Both the position numbers and the translations under genes were made by a program. Of a stretch of DNA of 48,838 nucleotides, positions 1 through 8,778 are shown one piece after another. Position 1 is the first letter of the stretch. Every line of letters starts with the position of its first letter. The notes under the pieces are model-generated. The model worked only from the letters and a program-made list of their open reading frames with translations, searched no databases and was not told the DNA's origin. This stretch comes from Planctomycetaceae bacterium (GTDB lineage: Bacteria > Planctomycetota > Planctomycetia > Pirellulales > UBA1268), in assembly GCA_011523305.1 (NCBI GenBank), contig WTHB01000151.1, positions 1 to 48,838 on the forward strand, given 5' to 3'.

Positions 1-33
1 GTGCTCACGTGTACTCACGAGAGGAATACCCTA

Positions 34-2463
34 ATGGCCCACCATGCCGCCCAGATCTGCCGACTGCCGCTGCTGACGTCCGGCTGCCGGGGTGCCATGA
101 CCGTGGCCCTTGCGTGCAGCCTCGTCGCTCTCGCGGCAGCCCCAACCGCTGCCGCAACGGTTTACGTCGCCCCCACCGGCTCTGACGAAGGATCCGGCAC
201 CGCGGAACAACCGTTTCAGACGCTTGGCCGCGCACAGGCAGCGGTTCGCAGCAGCAAACTCCGCGGCCAAGAGCCCATCACGGTTGTCCTGCAGCAGGGA
301 AACTACGCCTTGCCTGACACCCTGGTCTTCACGGCTGCCGATGCTGGCACGGCAACCGCCCCCGTGACCTGGGCCGCTGCCCCAGGTGCCGAGGTGGTGA
401 TCAGCGGCGGCTCCCAGCTCACTCTCACCTGGAAACCCTTCCGTGACGGAATCTTCCAGGCTCATCTGCCTGACGACCGTGCCATCGACCAGTTGTTTCT
501 CAATGGCCAACGCCAATGGATGGCCCGCTACCCGAACTTCGACCCGACGGTCGCCGTTTACAACGGCTTCTCCGCTGACGCCTTCGCCCCAGACCGAGCC
601 GCCCGGTGGGCCAATCCCGTCGGTGGCTTCATTCATGCGATGCACCGACAGCGGTGGGGTGGCTATCACTATCGGATTACCGGGAAAACGGCTGACAGTC
701 AGGTGGTCTACGAAGGCGGCTGGCAAAACAACCGCCAGATGGGCATGCATGCCGAACACCGATTCGTCGAGAACATCTTTGAAGAACTCGATGCGGCCGG
801 CGAGTGGTACCACGACAGAGCCACCGGCACGCTGTTTGTCATCCCACCACCGGACGTTGACCTCTCTGCGGCAACCGTCGAGGTGGCCCGTCTGCGGCAT
901 CTGATTGAGTTTCAAGGCACGGGGCCGGAAGGTCCGCGGCACATCCACCTGCAGGGGCTGACCTTTCGCCATACCGCCCGCACCTTCATGGAAACCAGGG
1001 AACCGCTCCTGCGGAGTGACTGGACCATCTACCGGGGTGGTGCCGTGATGTTCACAGCCGCTGAAAACTGCAGCATCACCGACTGCGAGTTTGATCAGGT
1101 GGGGGGCAACGCAATCTTTGTCAACAAGGCGAATCGCCGGATTGTCATCCGTGGCACGCACATTCACGGGGCAGGGGGGAGCGGCATCTGCTTTGTCGGC
1201 AGCCCGACTGCGGTGCGAAACCCACTGTTTGAATACGGCGAGAAACAAGCGTACGCAGACATCGACCTGACTCCGGGGCCGCAAACCGACGACTATCCCC
1301 GCGACTGCACCGTGGACAACTGCCTGATTCATGACATTGGCATCGTCGAGAAGCAGGCTGCCGGCATCCAGATTTCGATGGCCCGGGGAATCACCGTTCG
1401 CCACTGCTCGATTTATGACATCGGCCGGGCGGGCATCAACGTCAGCGAGGGCACCTTCGGTGGCCACCTGATCGAATTCTGTGATGTGTTCGATACCGTC
1501 CTTGAGACCCATGACCACGGCAGTTTCAACTCGTGGGGGCGGGATCGCTTCTGGAACCTCACGAATGTTCCACCCGGCAAACTGCCGGAGTTGGCCCGTC
1601 TCGATTGCAAGAAAACCATCCTGCGGAACAGCCGCTGGCGGTGTGATCACGGGTGGGACGTTGACCTGGACGATGGCTCATCAAACTACGAGATCACCAA
1701 CAATGTCTTTCTGAGGGGTGGGCTCAAACTTCGCGAAGGTTTTTACCGGACCGTTCGCAATAACATTGCAGTCCAGAGCACACTCCACCCTCACGTCTGG
1801 TATGAAGACAGCGGTGATATCGTGACCAATAACATTTGGATGAGCAGATACCGGCCAGCCCGCATGAAACACTGGGGGAAGCAGATCGACAACAACCTGT
1901 TTCCCACTAAGGCGGACCGCGATGCCTTCCGCTCGCAGGGATGCGACCACCACTCGGTCGTGGGCGATCCCCAATTCGTGAACCCAGCCACCGGCGACTA
2001 TCGCGTCGGTCCCGACTCACCCGCCCTCACGATTGGGTTTGTCAACTTTCCCATGGATCAGTTTGGCGTGCAGACGCCGAAACTGAAGGCGATTGCCCGC
2101 ACACCCGTTCTCCCCAGTTCAACCCCGAATCCACCAGAACGCCGGGCAAGGCGGGCCCGAACCGTGTCCTGGCTGGGAGCCACGCTGGCCGACATCACTG
2201 GTGAAGGCTATTCGGCCTTTGGCATTGCCGAGGACGATGGCGGCGTCCACCTCGCGGCGGTGCCGACCACCTCGGCTGCCTTCCGAGCGGGCCTCCGGCC
2301 CGACGACGTCATCCAAGGTGTCGACGGCAGGGCAGTCAAAAATCTGGCTGCCTTTCGTGCCGCAGACGGGAAGGCCAAGCCGGGCAAACCGCGTACGCTG
2401 ACCATTGTTCGGGGCCAGCAACCGCAGGAACTCGTCATCCCGCCCCGTCGCATCAAGGACTAG
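34..2463 (+). CDS. Secreted GH141-like right-handed beta-helix protein with C-terminal PDZ domain
   Basis: Product of 809 aa. The ATG at 34 is chosen because a GAGAGGA ribosome-binding site lies just upstream; the frame is also open back to a GTG at position 1. The N-terminus has a hydrophobic signal-like stretch ending near ALAAAPTAAA, followed by YVAPTGSDEGSGT, the usual opening of secreted beta-helix glycosidases. The middle shows many short beta-strand repeats. Two blocks match what I remember of GH141 alpha-L-fucosidase/xylanase relatives: HDHGSFNSWGRDRFW (Asp494) and WDVDLDDGSSNYE (Asp544, Asp546, Asp547), the latter followed by GGLKLREGFYRTVRNN. Residues about 715-805 form a PDZ domain (GVHLAAVPTTSAAFRAGLRP, DDVIQGVDG). 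A PDZ on a beta-helix glycosidase is unusual. The neighbouring fucosidases and fucose genes support a role in removing fucose or cutting a fucosylated glycan outside the cytoplasm. The beta-helix fold is secure; enzyme specificity is inferred. Confidence 0.8.
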   Translation: MAHHAAQICRLPLLTSGCRGAMTVALACSLVALAAAPTAAATVYVAPTGSDEGSGTAEQPFQTLGRAQAAVRSSKLRGQEPITVVLQQGNYALPDTLVFTAADAGTATAPVTWAAAPGAEVVISGGSQLTLTWKPFRDGIFQAHLPDDRAIDQLFLNGQRQWMARYPNFDPTVAVYNGFSADAFAPDRAARWANPVGGFIHAMHRQRWGGYHYRITGKTADSQVVYEGGWQNNRQMGMHAEHRFVENIFEELDAAGEWYHDRATGTLFVIPPPDVDLSAATVEVARLRHLIEFQGTGPEGPRHIHLQGLTFRHTARTFMETREPLLRSDWTIYRGGAVMFTAAENCSITDCEFDQVGGNAIFVNKANRRIVIRGTHIHGAGGSGICFVGSPTAVRNPLFEYGEKQAYADIDLTPGPQTDDYPRDCTVDNCLIHDIGIVEKQAAGIQISMARGITVRHCSIYDIGRAGINVSEGTFGGHLIEFCDVFDTVLETHDHGSFNSWGRDRFWNLTNVPPGKLPELARLDCKKTILRNSRWRCDHGWDVDLDDGSSNYEITNNVFLRGGLKLREGFYRTVRNNIAVQSTLHPHVWYEDSGDIVTNNIWMSRYRPARMKHWGKQIDNNLFPTKADRDAFRSQGCDHHSVVGDPQFVNPATGDYRVGPDSPALTIGFVNFPMDQFGVQTPKLKAIARTPVLPSSTPNPPERRARRARTVSWLGATLADITGEGYSAFGIAEDDGGVHLAAVPTTSAAFRAGLRPDDVIQGVDGRAVKNLAAFRAADGKAKPGKPRTLTIVRGQQPQELVIPPRRIKD

Positions 2464-2646
2464 CCTCTGTTCCCGGAACGAGTTGTGAGCGTTCGTCTGA
2501 TCGACGCAGGCCCCCTCAGGTCGCGAAGCCACCAGTTTCGTCTCGCGTAGACTCAATACCGGGACCAGGACTCCTGAATCCCCACTGCTTCTTTGCACTC
2601 CGCCTTCCACCTCTGCCTTCCCTCCGAGCACGAAAAAGAGCCACTC

Positions 2647-4467
2647 ATGCCAGCCTCTCGCTTCCTGCCAGCCCTCCTCATCGGTAGCCTCGCCTTTGCC
2701 GCAAGGCTGCCAGCTGACGACGCCGACAGTCAGATTGCCATTCCCCAACTCAGTGAAACGCCTGCGGAGGCCGAGGCACGGCTGCAGTGGTTTCGGGATG
2801 CGAAATTCGGCCTTTTCATTCACTGGGGGCCTGCCACCCTCAGCGGTGAAGAGATCAGCTGGGGCATGGCCGATCGGATCGAGGGGGGCGAGCACCATAA
2901 AAAGGTCCCCCGCGAGACCTACATGAATCTGTACCGCACGTTCAATCCGGTGAAGTTTGATGCCGAGAACATCGTCTCACTGGCCGACAAGGCTGGCATG
3001 AAATATGTCGTTTTTGTCACCAAGCATCATGACGGCTTCTGCCTCTGGCCGACAGCAGAGCAACGTTTCCCCGAGGGAGACCAGTTCCCAGTCAACTATT
3101 CCATCGCCGACACACCCTACGCAGGAAACCCTGTCCGCATGATGCAAGAGGCGGCCAGAAAACATGGCCTGCGGATCGGCTGGTACTACAGCACCCGCGA
3201 CTGGACCCACCCCGACTACCTGCAAGGCGATCAGCCAGCCGACAACGAGGTCTACAACGACTACTACGAAAACCAGGTGATGGAGTTACTCACCGACTAC
3301 GGCCCGGTCGACATCATGTGGTTCGACCATGCCTTCGGCCGGTGGGATCAGTACACCATTCCCCGGCTCTTCAAGAAGATCTACGCAGTCAATCCAGGCC
3401 TCCTGGTGAACAACCGAGCGGCGAAGGGCCTGCGGGAGATTCCCAAGGGGTTCATGCCGCTTCGGCAGGGTGACTTTGACACTCCAGAAAATCGCATGGG
3501 GGCGTTTCAGCATGGCCGGGCCTGGGAGTCGTGCATGATCCTCTCACCGCATCCCGACCATGGTGGCTGGTCCTATCGACCAGAAGCCGTGACCCGCACA
3601 CTCACCGAGACCCTGCGACTGCTCTCGTCGTGTGTTACAGGTGACGGCAACATGCTCCTCAACATCGCTCCTCTCCCTGATGGCTCGCTGCGTCCCGAGG
3701 AACAGGCAATTCTAGAGGGCATTGCCCCCTGGATGGATCGCTACCGCGAGGCGATCTACAACACCCGGGGCGGTCCCTGGATTAACGGCACCTGGGGCGG
3801 CTCAACTTACCGGGGAGCAACGGTCTACCTGCATCTGTTTGAGCCTGACGACGGCCCCATTGAACTCAATCCGCTTCCGCAGCAGATCCTGGCAGCCACG
3901 ACGATCGACGGCACGCCGATTCCGTTTGCCGCCAACGAGGACCGGGGCACGGTGTCTCTGGAAGTTCCTGCGGAAGCCCGCGACCCCCACGTCACCATTG
4001 TGAGGCTGACCCTTGATGGCGAGGTGACCGGCGTGCTGTACGGGCCTGCGCGTGCCAACGAGACAGACCTTGTCGTTCCCGGCACGCTCACCTTTGCTCC
4101 AGTGGAAGCAACCCGAACCGGCACCGTAGAGGCAACCGGGGACGGGGCAGGGGCACGACTGACACACTGGACAGACCCAAAGAGCACGGCATCCTGGCCA
4201 CTGGAGATCGACAGCCCGGGAACCTATCGAATCGAACTGACCAGCTCAGCCCAGCAGGCGGGCGCGACCCTGGCCGTCCGCTGCGGCACACAGAACACGT
4301 ACGTTCATGTTCCCGGCACGGGTGGATTTGGCAACTTCCAGACCTACACTGCCGGCAGCGTGACGTTCCCGAACGCCGAAAAGCTTCGCCTGACACTCGC
4401 TCCGGTTGACCATGCCAGTTGGCAGCCGATCGACGTGAAGGTAGTCAGGCTCATCCCGGCCAACTAA
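2647..4467 (+). CDS. Secreted alpha-L-fucosidase, GH29
   Basis: Product of 606 aa. It hydrolyses terminal alpha-L-fucose from glycans. The ATG at 2647 begins a clear signal peptide (MPASRFLPALLIGSLAFAA); the frame is open upstream to a TTG at 2593, which would spoil it. The GH29 TIM barrel is recognisable: FRDAKFGLFIHWGP near the start, KYVVFVTKHHDGFCLWPT, then GPVDIMWFD, where Asp227 is the expected catalytic nucleophile. DFDTPENRMG and AWESCMIL follow. A C-terminal beta-rich region (about 400-606) resembles carbohydrate-binding or Ig-like accessory domains. It is co-directional with the GH141-like gene, 183 bp downstream of it, and convergent with the fucose cluster on the other strand. Family assignment is strong; the exact linkage cannot be read from sequence. 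Confidence 0.93.
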   Translation: MPASRFLPALLIGSLAFAARLPADDADSQIAIPQLSETPAEAEARLQWFRDAKFGLFIHWGPATLSGEEISWGMADRIEGGEHHKKVPRETYMNLYRTFNPVKFDAENIVSLADKAGMKYVVFVTKHHDGFCLWPTAEQRFPEGDQFPVNYSIADTPYAGNPVRMMQEAARKHGLRIGWYYSTRDWTHPDYLQGDQPADNEVYNDYYENQVMELLTDYGPVDIMWFDHAFGRWDQYTIPRLFKKIYAVNPGLLVNNRAAKGLREIPKGFMPLRQGDFDTPENRMGAFQHGRAWESCMILSPHPDHGGWSYRPEAVTRTLTETLRLLSSCVTGDGNMLLNIAPLPDGSLRPEEQAILEGIAPWMDRYREAIYNTRGGPWINGTWGGSTYRGATVYLHLFEPDDGPIELNPLPQQILAATTIDGTPIPFAANEDRGTVSLEVPAEARDPHVTIVRLTLDGEVTGVLYGPARANETDLVVPGTLTFAPVEATRTGTVEATGDGAGARLTHWTDPKSTASWPLEIDSPGTYRIELTSSAQQAGATLAVRCGTQNTYVHVPGTGGFGNFQTYTAGSVTFPNAEKLRLTLAPVDHASWQPIDVKVVRLIPAN

Positions 4468-4511
4468 CTGCCTCCGCATCGCTCTTCCGGCAGGTTCGCC
4501 CACGCCAAGGA

Positions 4512-4531
4512 CTGCCGCACGACATCGGCAG
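4512..4531. terminator. Weak hairpin between convergent genes
   Basis: A perfect 6-bp inverted repeat (CTGCCG / CGGCAG, 8-nt loop) lies in the 67-bp gap between the convergent GH29 and DUF6786 genes. There is no U-tract on either strand, so terminator function is only a guess from position. Confidence 0.25.
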
Positions 4532-4534
4532 GCC

Positions 4535-5797
4535 TCAGAATGCCGCGGCAATCGCCTCCAGGCTGACGCCCAGAAGCGCCTTCGCCAACGGATCGAGGGC
4601 CGCCTCGCTGCCCTGGAAGTGCCAGGTCTGCTGCACATGCCGCATCGTCTCCTGTGGTGCGAGCGCCGCTGCGGGTGAGGAGGTCTCCAGTTCATAAAAG
4701 GGCCCCAAGGGGTCTGCGCCCGGCTCCGGGGGGCCGTCGTTGTAGGCATTGAGCACATCGCCCTGATAGGGGTGGTCCTGATGCTCCCACATCGAGTTCA
4801 CGAAGCCGTGCGGGGCATCCTGCACGTTGTAGGTCACCACGGTCAGCACCTCGCCATCGGCGTCGTAACTCCCCGCAATGCCTCGCGACCGCAACGGACT
4901 CACTCCAATCTTGCCACGGCGTGTGCCATCGCCTCGGAAAAAGAGCACCCCATCCTCCAGCCGCAGGTGCTCTGGGGGGACCTTGCCAAAATACGTGTCA
5001 TTCACCGCCGGCCCCAGGCTCCCTTCATCACCGGCCCTGAACGGAATCACCACGGTCGTACGGGGGGAGGGATTGTACATGCCGAGCATCCAGATAGAGA
5101 GCAGCCCTGTCTCCGGCGTCCAGGCCTGCTGCCCGACATTGGTGATTGTGTTATCGGTTTCATAGCCAACCATCTGCACCGTCGGCGGCACCCCCGCTGG
5201 CAGGAGCCCCGTGACATCGGTCATGCCGAGCAGCCGCACCTGCCGACCAATCCGAACATCAAACCGAGTACCACTGTGATTGAGAAGACGGCACGAGTGC
5301 TCAAACGCAACCGCTTCATCTGATTGGTGCGTGATCGCAAAAGCATCCGTGTCAATCACAGCCGGCGTCTTCCAAGAATTAAAATCGAAGGCCGCCCCCG
5401 GCTCAAAAAAAATGGCGAACTGGCCACCTTCGGGTCCCAGCCAAAACCGCTCTTCCCCGCCGAAAATGTGAATATGTTCCTCAAGACGGCCCCGTCGCTG
5501 GGCCTCGTCAAGAACACCCTGGGCGATCACCGGGCGATTGATCCAGCCAAAACTTGGCCCGGTTTCTTGGTCGTAGGTGCTAGTCATGACGCGGCCCTGA
5601 TAGGCTGGCGCCACGGCAACCGCTGCCGCCTCTCGCTGCAGCACCACCAGTTTCGTGTGGGTCTGCAAAAACGTGACATCGTCGTGAAAACTCATCGGCG
5701 TCTGTAACTCCTGGTGTTCATGACCGCTGACCACGGGGCTCCACACACATGCAGGCAAGGCGGTGAGCACGCAAAAAAGCCAGTGGTGCTGTCGCAT
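4535..5797 (-). CDS. DUF6786-like secreted protein in the fucose cluster
   Basis: Product of 420 aa, started at the ATG at 5797 (MRQHHWLFCVLTALPACVWSPVVSG), which gives a signal peptide. An upstream extension to 5896 is open but looks non-coding. The segment HIHIFGGEERFWLGPEGGQFAIFFEPG is what I recall as the hallmark of the DUF6786 family, found in planctomycetes and Bacteroidetes near glycan-degradation genes. FEHSCRLLNHSGTRFDVRIGRQVRLL and VTYNVQDAPHGFVNSMWEHQDHP suggest a large beta-sandwich like those of aldose mutarotases and carbohydrate-binding domains. No catalytic residues can be assigned. It is last in the minus-strand series permease - isomerase - aldolase - GH29 - this gene, 126 bp after the GH29 gene. 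A role in handling the fucosylated substrate is inferred only from location. Confidence 0.75.
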   Translation of the reverse strand: MRQHHWLFCVLTALPACVWSPVVSGHEHQELQTPMSFHDDVTFLQTHTKLVVLQREAAAVAVAPAYQGRVMTSTYDQETGPSFGWINRPVIAQGVLDEAQRRGRLEEHIHIFGGEERFWLGPEGGQFAIFFEPGAAFDFNSWKTPAVIDTDAFAITHQSDEAVAFEHSCRLLNHSGTRFDVRIGRQVRLLGMTDVTGLLPAGVPPTVQMVGYETDNTITNVGQQAWTPETGLLSIWMLGMYNPSPRTTVVIPFRAGDEGSLGPAVNDTYFGKVPPEHLRLEDGVLFFRGDGTRRGKIGVSPLRSRGIAGSYDADGEVLTVVTYNVQDAPHGFVNSMWEHQDHPYQGDVLNAYNDGPPEPGADPLGPFYELETSSPAAALAPQETMRHVQQTWHFQGSEAALDPLAKALLGVSLEAIAAAF

Positions 5798-5923
5798 TGC
5801 AGTCTGTCTCCCCAACAGCCATGCCGCTCGAGGCAACCCCCTCTCCTTGCCACCACCGTCACTGCCCGCGGCGCTCCCCCGGTGCAAGGTGACCACAACT
5901 GGGCAGCATCCTCCGAGAACTGG

Positions 5924-7723
5924 TTACTGCACTGGCTCGATTTCAAGGGTGTGCAGGCTCGCCTTCGCTACGTCACCCTCAAGACACCGTACGGTGATGC
6001 GGTGGCGGCCAGCGGTCGGAAAATGCAGCCAGCCAACAGGAAAGGTCTGGTAATTGTGCGAGGAGTTTTGCTGATTCTGAATCTTCTCTCCTCCCTCGAC
6101 TTCAACGCCCCAGACGATGCGGCCCTCACCGGCGTAGTTCAGCGAAACCTGATACTCACCCGGCTCCAGCACATCGATTTCCCAGGACACGGCCCCGTCA
6201 CCCTCGAAGGCATGGGCGTGCACAATTCGCTTCCACTCCCCAAACTTTTCCATCCAGCGTTTTTCCGAGAGCTTCATCTGCTCAACCGTGGCGAACTCCA
6301 CCGGCAGTTCGGTGCCCGCCTCCGGATCGATGGTTAGCACGGTGTCAACCTTCGGCTCTCCTGCAAACCGCAGTTCGATGACAGACGCCAGTGCCTCAGG
6401 GGCCCGCGCTGGCAGGCTAAGCACCACATGCTTCCCACGCCGCTCCCAGCTGATGGCTGAACGTGATTCACCGTTGAGGAGCGCTGCCGCCTGCATCTCT
6501 TCTGACAGATTCGGCAAATAGAGTTCGCCTGATGCCGGCCACTCAAAGACAGTCAGAAACCAGGTATTTCCCTTCCGCGTGACATCCCCCCATGGCATGG
6601 CATGCCCCCAGGGTGAGCCGGCCACGTCATAGATCACCTGCGGATACCTGGCAACCCAGTCGCCAGCTCCCCGCAGGGCCCGCGCACACCGCGCCGACAC
6701 ACTGCCATCGCCCTGCGGTCCAATATTGAGCATGTACGTGCCGCCTCGCGCTACACAGGCAACAAGCCGCTCGAGAATCTGCCGCGGACTCTTCCAGTTC
6801 TCGTCATACCAGGCATAGGCCCACGAATCATTGGTCGTGTCAACGCTCTCCCAGAGCCCGTCGACATTGACGATCGGCACCTCCATATCGCCCAAGGTCT
6901 GATAGTCACCAAGCCCGTGGCCCGCCCGCCCAGAGACCAACGCACGGGGCTGGTTTTTGTGAACCACCTCAACCAACTGCTCGACGTAATGCTTCGGCAT
7001 GTTGCCCGGCGTATCAAACCAGACAATTTCAATGGGACCGTACTCAGTGGTGATTTCCTTCACCTGCGGGAGACACTTCTTCTCGAAGTAATCATCGAAG
7101 GTCGCCGGGTTCCCCTGCTCATCAACCTTTGGGCCATTCCCACCACCGGGAAACGTCCAGTCCTGGTTGTGCGAGTAGTAGAAGCCAAAGCCAAGGCCCT
7201 CAGCCTGACAGGCAGCCGCGAGGTCCTTCATCGGGTCCTTCTTCCAGGGCGTGGCATCAACAATGTTGAACTCACAGGCCTTCGAGTGGTACATCGCAAA
7301 GCCATCGTGGTGCTTGGCGGTGATCACGATGTACTTCATCCCGGCATCTCGTGCCAACTTGGCAATGGCCTTTGCATCAAACTTCGTGGGATTGAAGGTC
7401 TTGGCCAACTCCTTGTACTCGGCAATCGGGATGTCGGCCATTCGCCGATTCATGATCCATTCGCCAATGCCGTAGTAGGTCTTGCCGTCAACCAGGTTGC
7501 CGAGCTGGGAATAGAGGCCCCAGTGGATGAACATCGCGTAGTTGCCCTGATCAAACAGCTGCCCACGCTCCGCATTTTCCGCCCGCAGTTTGACGACCCG
7601 TGCACCCCACAGGCCATCCATGGCAGGTGACCCAGAACCCGCGGCTTCAGCAGCCACGCCCTGCGGCACAGCCCCAAATCCAGCGACCATGCATGCCAGC
7701 AGTAGAACAATCTGTCTTGTCAT
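5924..7723 (-). CDS. Secreted alpha-L-fucosidase, GH29 (second copy)
   Basis: Product of 599 aa. The ATG at 7723 is preceded by an AAAAGGA ribosome-binding site at good spacing and starts a signal peptide (MTRQIVLLLACMVAGFGAVPQGVAA). The open frame runs further upstream to 7858 without a good site. GH29 features in order: LFDQGNYAMFIHWGLYSQ, KYIVITAKHHDGFAMYHS, and GPIEIVWFDTPGNM with Asp237 as predicted nucleophile. LWESVDTTNDSWAY aligns with the general acid region, and there is a C-terminal beta domain. It diverges clearly from the GH29 at 2647, so the two are not a recent duplication and probably differ in linkage preference. It lies downstream of the aldolase gene (237 bp, with a strong hairpin between), so it may have its own promoter. 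Confidence 0.93.
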   Translation of the reverse strand: MTRQIVLLLACMVAGFGAVPQGVAAEAAGSGSPAMDGLWGARVVKLRAENAERGQLFDQGNYAMFIHWGLYSQLGNLVDGKTYYGIGEWIMNRRMADIPIAEYKELAKTFNPTKFDAKAIAKLARDAGMKYIVITAKHHDGFAMYHSKACEFNIVDATPWKKDPMKDLAAACQAEGLGFGFYYSHNQDWTFPGGGNGPKVDEQGNPATFDDYFEKKCLPQVKEITTEYGPIEIVWFDTPGNMPKHYVEQLVEVVHKNQPRALVSGRAGHGLGDYQTLGDMEVPIVNVDGLWESVDTTNDSWAYAWYDENWKSPRQILERLVACVARGGTYMLNIGPQGDGSVSARCARALRGAGDWVARYPQVIYDVAGSPWGHAMPWGDVTRKGNTWFLTVFEWPASGELYLPNLSEEMQAAALLNGESRSAISWERRGKHVVLSLPARAPEALASVIELRFAGEPKVDTVLTIDPEAGTELPVEFATVEQMKLSEKRWMEKFGEWKRIVHAHAFEGDGAVSWEIDVLEPGEYQVSLNYAGEGRIVWGVEVEGGEKIQNQQNSSHNYQTFPVGWLHFPTAGRHRITVRCLEGDVAKASLHTLEIEPVQ

Positions 7724-7887
7724 CAAAGATCCTTTTCCGGCCATGTGATTGCGAACAACGAGGCCAACTAGTTTTCCAACCGAGCCTCGCTTGAGGACAT
7801 TTCTTGAGTGGGCAGAAAACCTTTCCGCCTCTTTGCAGAAGTCACGTGGTGACCCCATCTTACCCTGTCATCCAGTGAATGTGACGG

Positions 7888-7911
7888 GGGGTCGGGTAAA
7901 CACCCGACCCC
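7888..7911. repeat. Perfect 10-bp-stem intergenic hairpin
   Basis: GGGGTCGGGT and ACCCGACCCC form a perfect 10-bp stem around an AAAC loop. GACGG (7883-7887) and CCGTC (7915-7919) extend the stem after a 3-nt bulge. It sits in the 237-bp gap between the aldolase and GH29 genes of the minus-strand cluster. There is no U-tract, so it fits an mRNA-stabilising or attenuating hairpin, or a dispersed palindromic repeat, better than a standard terminator. Confidence 0.6.
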
Positions 7912-7960
7912 ATGCCGTCGAAACTGGGGTCAACTCAAGCAGAACCCCGCTGGCGACCGT

Positions 7961-8713
7961 TTAGAGCTTCAACGCTCGCTGCCGGTAATGTTCATCCGTG
8001 CGATTGGCAATGCGCAAGACATTCTCGTGGCTCATGAACACTGGCCCACCCAGGGCCGCCGCCCCGACGAAAATCTGGGCCGCCTTCTGGGCCATCAGCA
8101 TCGCCGCTTTGACCGCACCGGCTGTCTTGCCCAGCGTGATAATGCCGTGGTTTTCCAGCAGGATCACCCGTGGTGGCCCACCGGTCTCTTCCAGAAACAC
8201 CTGGCACTCCTTCCGTATCGACTGGGAGAGCGTCAGGCCAGGATCGGTGTAGGGGATGAGGACCGATCGCGAGCCACAGCAGACAATCTCATCGGGAAAG
8301 AGCTTCCGCTCGGCAAACTGACTCGCCAAGGGAGAGCAGAGGATCTGATTGACCGCAATGCTGTGGGTATGCCCCACAAAGGCCACGCCGGGCAGCGAGA
8401 GCAGGTAGGCGTGAAACAGCGTCTCAACGGAGGGCTTCTTCGCCGCACTATCGACCCGACTGCCCAGCAACCGCTCTTCGATTTGCTCGTCTGTCAGACT
8501 CGATTCGTCAAGCATTGGCAACAACGAATCAAACCGGCAGGCAACCAGATCATCCTCCGCCAGCGTCTGAAGACAACTGCCGCTGGCCTTCACGAGAAAT
8601 GTCTCGTCATCGACCCTGGCGGAGGTGTTGCCTTCACCGAGGATCGCCAACTGGCGATCCTCTTCTCCAAGGAAATGAGAGAGTTCGAGCAAGGTTTCAA
8701 GGGTCGTTGTCAT
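7961..8713 (-). CDS. Class II aldolase, probable L-fuculose-1-phosphate aldolase
   Basis: Product of 250 aa. The ATG at 8713 follows a GGAG site; an alternative TTG at 8731 adds six residues. Class II aldolases of this type cleave fuculose- or rhamnulose-1-phosphate to dihydroxyacetone phosphate and lactaldehyde, using zinc. Visible features are the phosphate/substrate loop GEGNTSARVDDETFLVKASGS, the glutamate in VETLFHAYL, the zinc-ligand pair HTH in FVGHTHSIAVNQ, and the third histidine in LLENHGIITLG. It lies 65 bp downstream of fucI, which argues for the fucose pathway. Planctomycetes also use related aldolases inside a bacterial microcompartment for fucose and rhamnose, but no shell-protein gene is present here. 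The substrate assignment is from context; the class is secure. Confidence 0.85.
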   Translation of the reverse strand: MTTTLETLLELSHFLGEEDRQLAILGEGNTSARVDDETFLVKASGSCLQTLAEDDLVACRFDSLLPMLDESSLTDEQIEERLLGSRVDSAAKKPSVETLFHAYLLSLPGVAFVGHTHSIAVNQILCSPLASQFAERKLFPDEIVCCGSRSVLIPYTDPGLTLSQSIRKECQVFLEETGGPPRVILLENHGIITLGKTAGAVKAAMLMAQKAAQIFVGAAALGGPVFMSHENVLRIANRTDEHYRQRALKL

Positions 8714-8778
8714 GGTGCTCCAGTCTGACAAGTGAATATCACCGCCAGTGACTGACGGCAGGGCGGGGCCCTCTTGTG

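Noticed and set aside
31-1650. 539-aa open frame on the minus strand
   Set aside because: It is antisense to the GH141-like gene, which has a signal peptide, family motifs and a ribosome-binding site; the antisense product has no recognisable features.
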